From Christensenella tenuis (GTDB lineage: Bacteria; Bacillota; Clostridia; Christensenellales; Christensenellaceae), in contig NZ_JACOON010000004.1 in NCBI RefSeq assembly GCF_014287795.1, positions 124,001 to 188,000 on the forward strand: 64,000 nucleotides of DNA. Direction: 5' to 3'. Below, one piece after another: positions 43,812 through 51,402 of this stretch; position 1 is the first letter of the stretch; each line of letters begins with the position of its first letter. Made by a program: the position numbers and the translations under genes. The notes beneath the pieces are model-generated. The model did not search any database. It was given only the letters and a program-made list of their open reading frames with translations, and was not told the DNA's origin.

Positions 43812-44150
43812 TCAAACCGTTTCGTCCTTTGAAAATCCTTTTTCCTGCCGCAAGGCCCTGGTTTTTGTCCTGCGTTTCGGATTGGCGGGAAACCAGCCCT
43901 TCTCGACGCGCTTTTCCTGCTCCTTCAGTTCCTTGATGCTCCACAGCATCGCAAACCCCGCCACGCCTGCCGCCGCGGACAATATGGGATGTGGGAGGAA
44001 TAGGGAGACGGCGCAGAGTGCCGCTCCGCCAAGTAAAAAAACCGGCCATATTTTGGCACTAAAATAATATTCGCATTTAATGACGATCGGGTGGAATCCC
44101 CCGATAATCAAAAACGATATAACTCCGATCAAAATCCCCGTCCACATCAT
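43812..44150 (-). CDS. DUF4491-family membrane protein
   Basis: 112 residues, three hydrophobic helices. GGFHPIVIKCEYYFSAKIWPVFL, MLWSIKELKEQEKRVEKGWF and PANPKR are characteristic of DUF4491, a family with no assigned function. It follows the unknown membrane gene by 36 bp and is probably the last gene of a three-gene operon. Two adjacent ATG codons occur; the first is used. Confidence 0.85.
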   Translation of the reverse strand: MMWTGILIGVISFLIIGGFHPIVIKCEYYFSAKIWPVFLLGGAALCAVSLFLPHPILSAAAGVAGFAMLWSIKELKEQEKRVEKGWFPANPKRRTKTRALRQEKGFSKDETV

Positions 44151-44186
44151 TTCCCGTTTCTCCTTTTTCGTTCCGCGCGGCGTTTT

Positions 44187-44843
44187 CTACAGCGCCGCGA
44201 GCATTGCGACGATCCACACGTATGCGCAGCTTTTCGGCAGCATCAGCATCCCCAGTTTGGGGTTGCGCCTTGCCCCGGCTACGACCGGGAGGTAGAACGC
44301 AAAGCTCAGCGTGACCGCGAGCCACATCCATTTCACCGCCAAAACACCGTTTCCCAAAAGCCCATACACCGCAATGACCATAACTCCCATGATAAGAAAC
44401 GGGATGTTGCGGTAGATGCCCCACATAACGGGCGGGTTCTGATCCAGCCACCTGTTTTGCGGCAGGCAGCAAAGAGCGATCCGCAAAGCCGCAAGGATAT
44501 AGACGAGTATGGTCCACGCCCCGGCCCCCTGCGGCAAAAACAGCAGCAGGGCGATATGCCACAGCAGCAAGTAAAAGACTGTCATCGTAATTGAGGTAAT
44601 AAACTTTCCGCGCCCGAGCGCCTTTTGATATCCATCCGTGTTATCCCGTATGATCGAGGCAATCCGTGGAACCAAATGAAAGGAATCTCCGCCCGCCAGC
44701 ACCAACGCGGCCGCGCCGCCAAGGAGGCGCACCGCCGGAAAGGCGTGCAGGAGAATAAAAATTCCCAAAACCAGTACGGCAGAGAGGTAGGCAATATCAA
44801 ATACCACTTCCACAATTCCGAAAAAACGTTTTTTCTCTTTCAT
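44187..44843 (-). CDS. Uncharacterised polytopic membrane protein
   Basis: 218 residues with about seven hydrophobic segments. No family was recognised with confidence. ATG at 44843 overlaps the YbaN-like gene stop as ATGA, so its synthesis is coupled to that gene. The segment FHLVPRIASIIRDN between helices is hydrophilic and conserved-looking. Likely one functional unit with its neighbours. Confidence 0.72.
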   Translation of the reverse strand: MKEKKRFFGIVEVVFDIAYLSAVLVLGIFILLHAFPAVRLLGGAAALVLAGGDSFHLVPRIASIIRDNTDGYQKALGRGKFITSITMTVFYLLLWHIALLLFLPQGAGAWTILVYILAALRIALCCLPQNRWLDQNPPVMWGIYRNIPFLIMGVMVIAVYGLLGNGVLAVKWMWLAVTLSFAFYLPVVAGARRNPKLGMLMLPKSCAYVWIVAMLAAL

Positions 44844-45244
44844 GCTTCTTCCGATCCCCCGGCCTTCCATTCCCGTGCTTTTCCGCGCGGCCTTGCCATC
44901 CACAGGATATGCGCCGTGACCGCCGCGCCGACCGCCGCGAGCACAGGCAGGAGCCATACCCGCTTCATCAGCGCGCTGGAAAGCGCAAGCATGCCCCACA
45001 GGAAGGCAAGGCTTATCGCAATTGTTTTTACGGTAAGTCCTTTTCTTTTGCTGTAATTTTCGATATATTCTTTGAAAAAAGGAATTTTCATGATCCGTGC
45101 GCGCATCGCCGGCACATAAGTGAAACAGCCGGCCGCCGCAATAACAAAGGGAGTGGTTGGCCAGACGGGCAGGACAATCCCGATTGCGCCCAGTGCAAGA
45201 AGGATAAATCCAACTATTGTTACAGCGGCAGTCCTGATCGTCAT
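44840..45244 (-). CDS. YbaN/DUF454-family membrane protein
   Basis: 134 residues. LGAIGIVLPVWPTTPFVIAAAGCF is the DUF454 signature, followed by FKEYIENYSKRKGL and two more helices. The function of the family is unknown. First gene of a likely three-gene operon with the overlapping membrane gene and DUF4491. A candidate regulatory repeat lies just before the start. Confidence 0.88.
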   Translation of the reverse strand: MTIRTAAVTIVGFILLALGAIGIVLPVWPTTPFVIAAAGCFTYVPAMRARIMKIPFFKEYIENYSKRKGLTVKTIAISLAFLWGMLALSSALMKRVWLLPVLAAVGAAVTAHILWMARPRGKAREWKAGGSEEA

Positions 45245-45262
45245 TTATCACGCCCTCCATTA

Positions 45263-45293
45263 TTAGTAACGAGTCTTATTATCGAGTATGATA
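45263..45293 (-). promoter_or_regulatory. Direct repeats and -10 box before the YbaN gene
   Basis: TTAGTAACGAGT (45263-45274) and TTATTATCGAGT (45276-45287) match at 10 of 12 positions with a 13-bp period. They lie between a minus-strand TATCAT at 45288-45293 and the start codon. Confidence 0.4.
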
Positions 45294-45329
45294 CCCTTAT
45301 TTTACTATCCTGAAACATTTTTATAAATT

Positions 45330-45600
45330 TTTTGGCGTTTGCTACTTGCGCGTATAACGGATTAAATATCACGCTGTCGTCGTGTACATTTCCCGTGCGG
45401 ACCTCTACTCCCAGCGCAAAATTATGTTTGCCGCACGCTGTATACACTCCATGCGCGAAATACATCTTGTGTCCTCCCTTGCGGAATACTTCACTGCCAG
45501 GGTTTGTCATCGATACCGTTTTCTTTTGTGTCTTGATACTGCTTTCCGAACTTTGGTGCAAATACGATATGATATTTGCAGTTCCGTTTGAAATCCTCCG
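45330..45600 (-). pseudogene. Fused remnants of two IS transposases (IS200/IS605 TnpA and IS1182-like)
   Basis: Minus strand 45600 to about 45490 reads KRNCKYHIVFAPKFGKQYQD, the N-terminus of an IS200/IS605 TnpA, which then runs into a stop. From 45510 down, another frame reads GGHKMYFAHGVYTACGKHNF and VRTGNVHDDSVIFNPLY, a core segment of an IS1182-type DDE transposase. Neither is complete. The junction suggests one element inserted in, or recombined with, the other before decay. Confidence 0.7.
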
Positions 45601-45654
45601 TTTGTTTCCTTGCAGTTATCAGGCCGCAAGGTTATTTTATCAAACGGAGGGGTT

Positions 45655-45710
45655 CTCTTCCCATAGCTTTAAACTTTACGGAACCCCACGCTTAGCGCGG
45701 GGTTTTCATG
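45655..45710. mobile_element. Probable IS200/IS605 left end
   Basis: AACCCC-A-CGC-TTA-GCG-C-GGGGTT (45682-45704) is an imperfect subterminal hairpin with a mismatched pair, upstream of the TnpA fragment, as expected of the single-strand transposition ends of this family. Confidence 0.5.
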
Positions 45711-45720
45711 ATACAAGAAA

Positions 45721-45750
45721 GCTTTTGGAATATTCCAAAAGCCTTTTTAA
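45721..45750 (+). terminator. Hairpin with T tail
   Basis: A perfect 22-bp palindrome (GCTTTTGGAAT / ATTCCAAAAGC) followed by CTTTTTAA. It may end transcription entering the IS remnant region. Confidence 0.6.
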
Positions 45751-45960
45751 TAATGGTCGCGGGGAAGCGCAACATAGTTTACCGGCTATTTTGTTTTACT
45801 ATACTTGTAATTTATAGAGCGGACAATGTGGCGGGATCGGTAAATTTCCGTTTTCTGCTTTTGGGAGCGTCAATTATCCCTTCGGTTTTGTACCCTCGTA
45901 GAAAAGGCTGTCCCTATTCAAAGCGGCTTATCGTCTTGTTCTTCTGCTGTACTGATCCAA

Positions 45961-46155
45961 TTATAGCGCAGCAAATGACCTTCGCGCCAATTCTCTTACA
46001 GCTTTTTTAAAGTCCTTGCACGGAAAAAACTTCTGCTCGTATCGTTCCTTATCCTCTGGAAAATCTTCTTTGCGGAAGTTATCGTGTTCAATAATCTCTG
46101 CCTCGCACGCTCCATTACTATAGCGTCGCTGTACAACCATAAATCTCCACTCCAT
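45961..46155 (-). CDS. Small hypothetical protein, 64 residues
   Basis: Starts MEWRFMVVQRRYSNG, highly charged, with one Cys pair region (FFPCKDFKK). GGAAGG lies five bases before the ATG at 46155, which supports real translation. No family recognised. It sits in the AT-rich accessory stretch between IS remnants and an orphan membrane protein. Confidence 0.55.
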   Translation of the reverse strand: MEWRFMVVQRRYSNGACEAEIIEHDNFRKEDFPEDKERYEQKFFPCKDFKKAVRELARRSFAAL

Positions 46156-46463
46156 AAGGACCTTCCTTTCATTGGCGTCGTCAATGGCAGCCGTAGAGCT
46201 TAAACACTATTCTGTTTTGCTTTGTGTAGGTAGATATTTTTGTACCTTTATGATAATACTATATTTTAATGAAATCAATATAAATTTGTCTGTGGAATTT
46301 TAGGTTTCGACTTTCACTAGGACGATAAAAGATTGCCCTTGATCGGATGAGGTGGGTATTGTCTTTTTTATTGGCATAGTAGTATTTAGGAGAGATGAGA
46401 TTAGTTGACTTGCTCAATGCTGGAGGTGTAGAATGTATATAAAATAATTCTCAGGGTGTTGTT
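46156..46463. promoter_or_regulatory. AT-rich intergenic region with promoter for the 46.5-kb gene
   Basis: TTGACT (46405-46410) and TAGAAT (46429-46434) are 18 bp apart, 30 bp before the next start codon. Nothing else recognisable is present in the rest of the stretch. Confidence 0.5.
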
Positions 46464-47282
46464 ATGTATAAAAAAATTAGGAAGCCTTTACTCATTGCCA
46501 CCATTTGCGCCCTAGTCGCTTTTTTGATTTTATCAATATGGGCTGCTTTATCAGATCAGATTTTGTTAACCACAATTGCTAGTATAATTGAATCTATTAC
46601 TCTTTTTGCATTAATCCTGCAAGTTGTTCTATTAGCAGAGCAAAACAGGTTAGCCTTAGACTCCCTACTGGTAGACGATTCAAGGAAATCCAAAGAAAAG
46701 GCAATTGAAATGGCGCGCTTTTTTGAAGAAGAAATATTGTATCGCTCGGCTTTTATTTCGTTAATTTACAAAGAGAGCAAGATAGCAGAAATAATTCGAA
46801 AAATATATCGTACGCAGATGAATGATTTTGATGCTGAAGAAATGAAATCTTTGTTCACTCATAATGATATCATAACTCTACAATCAAATATTTACGAAAA
46901 CTTAGATAAAAACGTATCATCATTTTTGAACGACAATCACCCTCTGCTGTCACACTCATTGGCTTCCGAAACCCTCTCTAAGCTGCAGGATGATACTTTA
47001 AATAAATTGGAATCATTTTGTATGTATTTTAAATATGGGCTAGCCGATGAAGAGATTGTTTATCAATCTTTGCATCAAGTCTTCTTAGATACAATTTCTT
47101 TACTTTACTTTACTATTTCTTCTAAAAATACCGATCCCTGTGAAAAATATTATACAAATATAATTGATATTTTTGTAAACTGGAGAGATCGGAATGAGGA
47201 GAGAAAAGCATTGTTGGAAAAGAAAAGGCAGGAAATAAAAAATGATCTTCCCTATCGCGGGAAAGATCATTCTGTTTTGTAG
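46464..47282 (+). CDS. Orphan membrane-anchored protein, AT-rich
   Basis: 272 residues: two N-terminal membrane helices (LLIATICALVAFLILSIW and TTIASIIESITLFALILQ) followed by a long helical cytoplasmic domain with a basic end. The layout resembles DUF4760-type proteins, but this is uncertain. Codon use is far more AT-rich than the chromosomal genes, indicating horizontal transfer. It is convergent with a 23-codon gene; a shared hairpin lies inside its last codons. Confidence 0.7.
   Translation: MYKKIRKPLLIATICALVAFLILSIWAALSDQILLTTIASIIESITLFALILQVVLLAEQNRLALDSLLVDDSRKSKEKAIEMARFFEEEILYRSAFISLIYKESKIAEIIRKIYRTQMNDFDAEEMKSLFTHNDIITLQSNIYENLDKNVSSFLNDNHPLLSHSLASETLSKLQDDTLNKLESFCMYFKYGLADEEIVYQSLHQVFLDTISLLYFTISSKNTDPCEKYYTNIIDIFVNWRDRNEERKALLEKKRQEIKNDLPYRGKDHSVL
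47241..47271. terminator. Terminator hairpin overlapping the 3' end of the orphan gene
   Basis: AATGATCTTCCC pairs with GGGAAAGATCATT with one bulge. On the minus strand it is followed by TTTTTTATTT, so it ends the 23-codon gene; it lies just before the stop codon of the plus-strand gene. Confidence 0.75.
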
Positions 47283-47291
47283 CACTAATAT

Positions 47292-47363
47292 TTATTCTTC
47301 TGTGTCTTCGTCATTAACATCTTCTGGCCTATCTTTAAACCAACCTGAATATGGAGCCCACAT
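47292..47363 (-). CDS. 23-residue peptide gene
   Basis: ATG at 47363 has AAAGGAGG eight bases upstream and the frame reads MWAPYSGWFKDRPEDVNDED then TEE and TAA. The N-terminal half is aromatic (Trp2, Tyr5, Trp8, Phe9) and the C-terminal half acidic. A promoter (TTGACA-N17-TATTAT) is 50 bp upstream and a strong terminator follows, so all signals of a dedicated short gene are present. No signal peptide or known family. Possible roles are a small membrane-associated or regulatory peptide; unknown. Confidence 0.6.
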   Translation of the reverse strand: MWAPYSGWFKDRPEDVNDEDTEE

Positions 47364-47412
47364 AAGTAAAACCTCCTTTTTACCTATTTGTTCCGTAAAA
47401 ATCAGTATATTT

Positions 47413-47441
47413 ATAATACACGATGTACTTCCTTATGTCAA
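47413..47441 (-). promoter_or_regulatory. Strong promoter of the 23-residue peptide gene
   Basis: Minus-strand TTGACA (47436-47441), 17-bp spacer, TATTAT (47413-47418). The rest of 47442-47567 is AT-rich with no other gene visible. Confidence 0.75.
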
Positions 47442-47567
47442 TTTAATTATACACTAATTATTGCATAAGGTAACCAAATTATTATAAACATTTTGTTAAA
47501 ATTATACCTAAATCTCCCGTTTAATATATGTCTGGATCATTCCCTGCTTACACTTTTCTCACACTAG

Positions 47568-47613
47568 CATTATAACAGAAAAACGCAGCCATTCACATGA
47601 CATCTATCCGACA
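47568..47613. repeat. 46-bp direct repeat, copy A
   Basis: Matches copy B at 49339-49384 at 39 of 46 positions without gaps. On the minus strand it contains TATAAT-like bases and a TGTCG-N6-TGTCA direct repeat. It lies just outside the terminator of the prophage lysis module. Confidence 0.75.
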
Positions 47614-47625
47614 AATAACGGCAAC

Positions 47626-47651
47626 AAAAAAGCGGGAGCTTTCGCCCCCGC
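47626..47651 (-). terminator. Terminator of the prophage lysis module
   Basis: GCGGG and CCCGC arms extended by GC pairs across a TTTC loop, with TTTTTT on the minus strand, right after the holin gene. Confidence 0.8.
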
Positions 47652-47657
47652 CCTTCG

Positions 47658-47942
47658 TCAGCCCTTCGGCTTCGTATACTCCCGCGCCTGCTCGCTGTCT
47701 CCAACGCCCTTCGTCGTCGGGTCAGTCAGTACGCCGATGAATGACAATACCGCCACCCCCACCGTGCCGATCAGGAACGGATTGGTGAAGAACCGCGCAA
47801 GCACATTGCCCACGCTTTCCCATGTGGTCATGTCCGCGTAACTAAGCCCATAATACGCCAGCACGGGCGACGCGATCACGCCAAGCAGTCCAATCCAAAA
47901 CTGCGGGCTTTTCGCCCGTACCTTCCAGTTAATCTTCTTCAT
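47658..47942 (-). CDS. Phage holin (phi-LC3-type)
   Basis: 94 residues. KINWKVRAKSPQFWIGLLGV starts the protein, with two hydrophobic helices and the LTDPTTKGVGDSEQAREY tail typical of phi-LC3 holins. Holins open the membrane for the endolysin at a set time. ATG at 47942 has GGAGGAGG seven bases upstream. It is downstream of the amidase gene by 16 bp. Confidence 0.92.
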   Translation of the reverse strand: MKKINWKVRAKSPQFWIGLLGVIASPVLAYYGLSYADMTTWESVGNVLARFFTNPFLIGTVGVAVLSFIGVLTDPTTKGVGDSEQAREYTKPKG

Positions 47943-47958
47943 ATTCTTTCCTCCTCCT

Positions 47959-48864
47959 TCAAAATCCCATCTGTTTTTCCACAGCCCTAAATTCCGCCGA
48001 CGCTGCAAATGCATGAAACAGCGCTTCCCGGCTCATATCCTTGTAAATCCGCTTCATCCAGTTTTCCTTCCCGGACGTGTCCGGCTCCCGCCCAAGAAGC
48101 CCCCGGTACAACTCGCAAATAAATTCCCCGTTCGCCTCCCGGGTTTTCAGTTCTTCCGTTCCGAAATAAAAACTATATCCCGTCTGCGCGGGCGTAATCC
48201 GTCTGTTCATCAGCTCGTTTATGTGGTACGTTCTACCTGCTGCGTCCGGCTCCCGGTCCAGCACCTTCCGGTACAGCCTGTCCACATATGTTTCCACTTC
48301 CGTCCTGTTTGGCATTGCTTCCTCCTTTTCTTCCGGCAGGCTTCCTCCCGCGATAGACAGGATGCCCCGCGCAATCTCATTCACGATCTCGTCAAATTTG
48401 CTGTCAAACAAAGCGTTATCCGCCGCGCTGTCCATAAATCCCGCCTCGATGGTCGTCGCCGGCATTGTGGTATGCGACAGGACGTATGTGTTTTTGTCCT
48501 GCACCTTCACGCCGCGATTTTTAAATCCTACGCCTACGAGCCTATCCTGTATAGCCTGTGCCAATTTCCTTGACGTCGCGCTTGCCGCTGATACGATCAG
48601 GCATTCCGCGCCCTCGCCGCCTCCCGAATTGCGGTGAAACGCAATAAACAGGTCCGCGCCCCACGCGTTTGCCTTTGCCGCGATCTCTTTTACCGGAATC
48701 AGGTAATCCCCGTCCCGTTCGAGATTTACGGAATGCCCGGCTTCTTCCAGCTTTTCCGCGACTGCGGACGCATACCGCAGCGCGTCGTCCTTTTCCTGCC
48801 TGTCTCCGATGCCCACGGCCCCGCTGTCGCTCCCGCCGTGTCCCGGATTGATATAAATTTTCAT
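47959..48864 (-). CDS. N-acetylmuramoyl-L-alanine amidase with DUF4214 region (phage endolysin)
   Basis: 301 residues. The amidase_3 fold shows zinc ligands in INPGHGGSDSGA, a Glu in the LERDGD region, FIAFHRNSGG, and the catalytic Glu of TIEAGFMD. After a linker rich in Glu, two DUF4214-like repeats (YVDRLYRKVLDREPDAAG and ICELYRGLLGREPDTSG) probably bind the cell wall. Next to a holin, it is the endolysin of a prophage remnant. Confidence 0.92.
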   Translation of the reverse strand: MKIYINPGHGGSDSGAVGIGDRQEKDDALRYASAVAEKLEEAGHSVNLERDGDYLIPVKEIAAKANAWGADLFIAFHRNSGGGEGAECLIVSAASATSRKLAQAIQDRLVGVGFKNRGVKVQDKNTYVLSHTTMPATTIEAGFMDSAADNALFDSKFDEIVNEIARGILSIAGGSLPEEKEEAMPNRTEVETYVDRLYRKVLDREPDAAGRTYHINELMNRRITPAQTGYSFYFGTEELKTREANGEFICELYRGLLGREPDTSGKENWMKRIYKDMSREALFHAFAASAEFRAVEKQMGF

Positions 48865-48907
48865 ACTCTTTCCTCCTTCTTTGAAATAAAAAAGACGCTT
48901 CCGCGCC

Positions 48908-49168
48908 TCATTTGACCTCTAACTTCTTCACGTCCTCCACAAGCTTCCGCACCGCTCCATTCCCGCCGAGTGCCGTATACTGCTTCAGGAGATCATCCAA
49001 AGATTCCAAACTGTGGATGCGCACGCTCCCACGCTCGAGACACCTGTCGCAAATACGGATCAACTCCTCCCGCAAAAGACAGCGTACACCGCCCCGGATG
49101 GCCTCCTCTTCCGTTCTGTCCTGTTTTACCTTTGCGCGCCGCCGCCCGCCCAGGAACCCAATTACCAT
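48908..49168 (-). CDS. Small phage protein of the lysis module, start uncertain
   Basis: 86 residues from ATG 49168. LLREELIRICDRCLERGS and LKQYTALGGNGAVRKLVEDV match the small coiled protein often encoded before phage holin-lysin pairs. No ribosome site precedes 49168. A strong AGGAGGTG with an ATG at 49208 lies upstream in another frame, so a one-base indel between 49170 and 49206 may have broken the original start. Confidence 0.55.
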   Translation of the reverse strand: MVIGFLGGRRRAKVKQDRTEEEAIRGGVRCLLREELIRICDRCLERGSVRIHSLESLDDLLKQYTALGGNGAVRKLVEDVKKLEVK

Positions 49169-49264
49169 TGTAGTAACGGCATGGCATAATCCCCTGTATC
49201 TTCCGCATTCCCACCTCCTGTCCTCTTTTGCTTTCTTTCCATTGTTAATTGGAATCCGGGGAAC

Positions 49265-49292
49265 AAAAAAGGAAGTACGTAAACGCACTTCC
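49265..49292 (-). terminator. Hairpin upstream of the lysis module
   Basis: GGAAGT and ACTTCC, extended by CG pairs, followed by TTTTTT on the minus strand. It lies about 50 bp past the promoter-like bases of repeat copy B, so that promoter would give only a short RNA. Confidence 0.7.
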
Positions 49293-49338
49293 TTTTCCAG
49301 CCCCGTTTTTATGGAGCCCGTCTATTTTTCTACAATAA

Positions 49339-49384
49339 CATTATATCAAAAAAACGCAGCCAATTACACGACATCTGCCCGACA
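49339..49384. repeat. 46-bp direct repeat, copy B
   Basis: 39 of 46 bases match copy A at 47568-47613, same orientation, 1,771 bp apart. Contains a minus-strand TATAAT and TGTCG-N6-TGTCG. The rest of 49385-49669 shows no supported gene. Confidence 0.75.
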
Positions 49385-49669
49385 TGTTCCGGCGGCAACA
49401 AATTCGGCGTCCCAGTTCTTCCTTGTTTCGTCATGGAACAGGCATGCCGCAAACCATAAAAGCCTTCCATACAGCTATTTCCCTCGTATAACCGCAAACC
49501 GGTAACGTTCTTTTTTGAAACCCAACCGTAGTTTGCAGCGCTTTTTACCGCGATTTTGCATTAGGAGCCATAACCAAGCCAGTATGCCCATCATAACGCT
49601 CCGCCGATACAAGCACGAACGCCTTGGCCCCCAATGAAACAGGCGGATAGTTTGGCCATAAAGCATATC

Positions 49670-49700
49670 AAAAAAGCACGCGGCAGCCGTGTGCTTTTTT
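49670..49700. terminator. Terminator after the DsrE gene
   Basis: GCAC-CGGC and GCCG-GTGC arms flanked by A6 and T6; works on both strands. Confidence 0.85.
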
Positions 49701-49729
49701 GATCTCTCTGAATTAGATCTTACGTCATA

Positions 49730-50083
49730 CTACGGTTTGATATAGGCAAACCCTTCGTGCTGTTTTTTAATCAGTTCCACCGCCCCTGACGGGACAACCT
49801 CCACAAACGGGATCAGCGTGCTTTCGCGTATTCCCGCACTTGCCAGCGCGTTCCTGCACGCCGTAAACTTCACGGTATCGAGCGCGAGGTCGCGCACGGT
49901 ATCGTAGCGCCCGGCTTCCCTTGCCTCGTCTTCGCGCAAATCTTTTACGGCCTCGCTGTTCGCCACGATCTCAATGTTAAAATCCGTACCCGTCTGTTCG
50001 CCGTATCTCATAATATTTTCGGCGTTCGTAAGGGCAAGGTCCCACTTTTTTGATTCGTCTACGTGTATTACTGCTTTCATCAT
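49730..50083 (-). CDS. DsrE/DsrF-family protein
   Basis: 117 residues. KAVIHVDESKKWDLALTNAENI and VKFTACRNALAS are typical of DsrE-like proteins (YchN type), which move sulfur or act as small regulatory subunits. A single Cys in FTACRNAL is in the usual place of the sulfur-carrying residue. ATG at 50083 follows GGAGGAG and overlaps the DUF488 gene by four bases, so they are expressed together. Confidence 0.88.
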   Translation of the reverse strand: MMKAVIHVDESKKWDLALTNAENIMRYGEQTGTDFNIEIVANSEAVKDLREDEAREAGRYDTVRDLALDTVKFTACRNALASAGIRESTLIPFVEVVPSGAVELIKKQHEGFAYIKP

Positions 50084-50451
50084 GCTCCTCCTTCCTTCAA
50101 TCGCTCCTCCAAATATTCTTTCAGCACTACGGCGTCATTGTTTTTTGAATCCTTCGCCGCATAAACCAGCGTTACGTTTCCCCCGGCAGCCCGGTTTCGG
50201 ACGGTGGTAAGAAACGGTTCCAACGCGGGGTTCCGTTCAAGCTCCGCAATGTATTTTTTTCGGAACTCCGGAAATTTCTCCGGTGTGTGCCCAAACCATT
50301 TACGCAGCCCCGGCGTAGGCGCGATTTCCTTCTCCCACAGGTCGATTGCGGCCTTTTCCTTTGATTCCCCGCGCGGCCACAGGCGGTCTGCCAGGATCCG
50401 GAAGCCGTCTTCTTCTCCTGCGCCTTCATATACGCGTTTCAGCTTCAGCAT
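50080..50451 (-). CDS. DUF488-family protein
   Basis: 123 residues. KRVYEGAGEEDGFRILADRL, WPRGESKEKAAIDLWEKE and LRKWFGH form the strongly conserved signature of this family, whose function is unknown. Often found near stress or sulfur genes, as here with a DsrE partner overlapping its 3' end. ATG at 50451. Confidence 0.92.
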   Translation of the reverse strand: MLKLKRVYEGAGEEDGFRILADRLWPRGESKEKAAIDLWEKEIAPTPGLRKWFGHTPEKFPEFRKKYIAELERNPALEPFLTTVRNRAAGGNVTLVYAAKDSKNNDAVVLKEYLEERLKEGGA

Positions 50452-50556
50452 CTTTTTTCACCTCGTTTTTATTGATAAGCATTCTGCGGATTTTCTAACC
50501 AAATCTGCCGAAATTTAATTGATGACGCAAAAAGGCTGATTTCGCAGCGGCGGCAT

Positions 50557-51402
50557 TCAAATGCCCCCCTTTCGCCCCATGTTGGCAAGTATTTCGCGGT
50601 AACGCTTCGTTGCGAGGGCGCTCGGCTTTCCCTTCGCGCAGAAGGAAAGCCTTGCGAGCTTGGGCCGGACGCGCTCCACCACCACCTGCCCGTTTGCGAG
50701 TTTTCCTTCCAGTGCGGACAGCGCCGCCAAAAAACGTTCGTCTTTTTTTGCGCGGTCGTAAAACGAAAGGACGTACACATACACAAACAGATTATAATTA
50801 TGGAACGGATATTCCACCTGCATGAACAGCGTGCCCATCCCATAGTGGCACGGGCCGACGGGCTTGCGCACCGTCCAGTGCCACAGCAGGAATTCCACTG
50901 CGCGGTCGAGCGCGGGTTCCCGGTTCAGGTATTCGCTGAAACGAAACGCCGAAAGCGCGGTGAGCGTGGGAAAGGGATTGGAATGCTCCGTTTCCGGGCC
51001 GCGCCCAAAGCTGTATTTATTGCATTTCCAGCCGCCGTCCTCCCGCTGCGTTTCAAGGAGGTGGCAAAATGTCCGCCGCAGCCGCGGATCCGCGGCGTAA
51101 CCCATGCGGCACAGCGCCTCCGCCATGTGGATGGTCTGGCAGGGATAAATCCCGCCTGAGGGAGCCACCTTGAAGCGTCCGTCCTCCCGCCACGCACCGA
51201 AAAATAATTCTGCCATTTTCCGCATCAGTGGGTCCGTGCTGTCCATTCCAAGCTCCGTCAGGAACATGGCGCTTTCGAGCGCAGACCATGGCGCGCCTTT
51301 CAAAAGCCGCTTGTCCGGCGTGGTCCAAAGATCGGCCCCGTTATCATGCCGGTGCGACAGGATAACCTCCGCATCCGGTAAATATTGTTTTTCTATTGCC
51401 AT
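50557..51402 (-). CDS. Prenyltransferase/squalene-cyclase-like toroid protein
   Basis: 281 residues, mostly paired helices. LLETQREDGGWKCNK contains the QxxDGGW motif of alpha/alpha-toroid repeats, but no DxDD or metal motif, so a cyclase reaction is not supported. It may bind a polyisoprenoid or polysaccharide. ATG at 51402 has GGGAGG five bases upstream; it overlaps the DUF1848 gene by ten bases and is probably coupled to it. Confidence 0.7.
   Translation of the reverse strand: MAIEKQYLPDAEVILSHRHDNGADLWTTPDKRLLKGAPWSALESAMFLTELGMDSTDPLMRKMAELFFGAWREDGRFKVAPSGGIYPCQTIHMAEALCRMGYAADPRLRRTFCHLLETQREDGGWKCNKYSFGRGPETEHSNPFPTLTALSAFRFSEYLNREPALDRAVEFLLWHWTVRKPVGPCHYGMGTLFMQVEYPFHNYNLFVYVYVLSFYDRAKKDERFLAALSALEGKLANGQVVVERVRPKLARLSFCAKGKPSALATKRYREILANMGRKGGI

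Noticed and set aside
45708..46010. 100-codon plus-strand frame with hydrophobic stretch
   Set aside because: No ribosome site and begins inside IS remnant and hairpin sequence.
49475..49666. 63-codon minus-strand frame before the DsrE terminator
   Set aside because: No convincing ribosome site, overlaps terminator-proximal sequence, no family.
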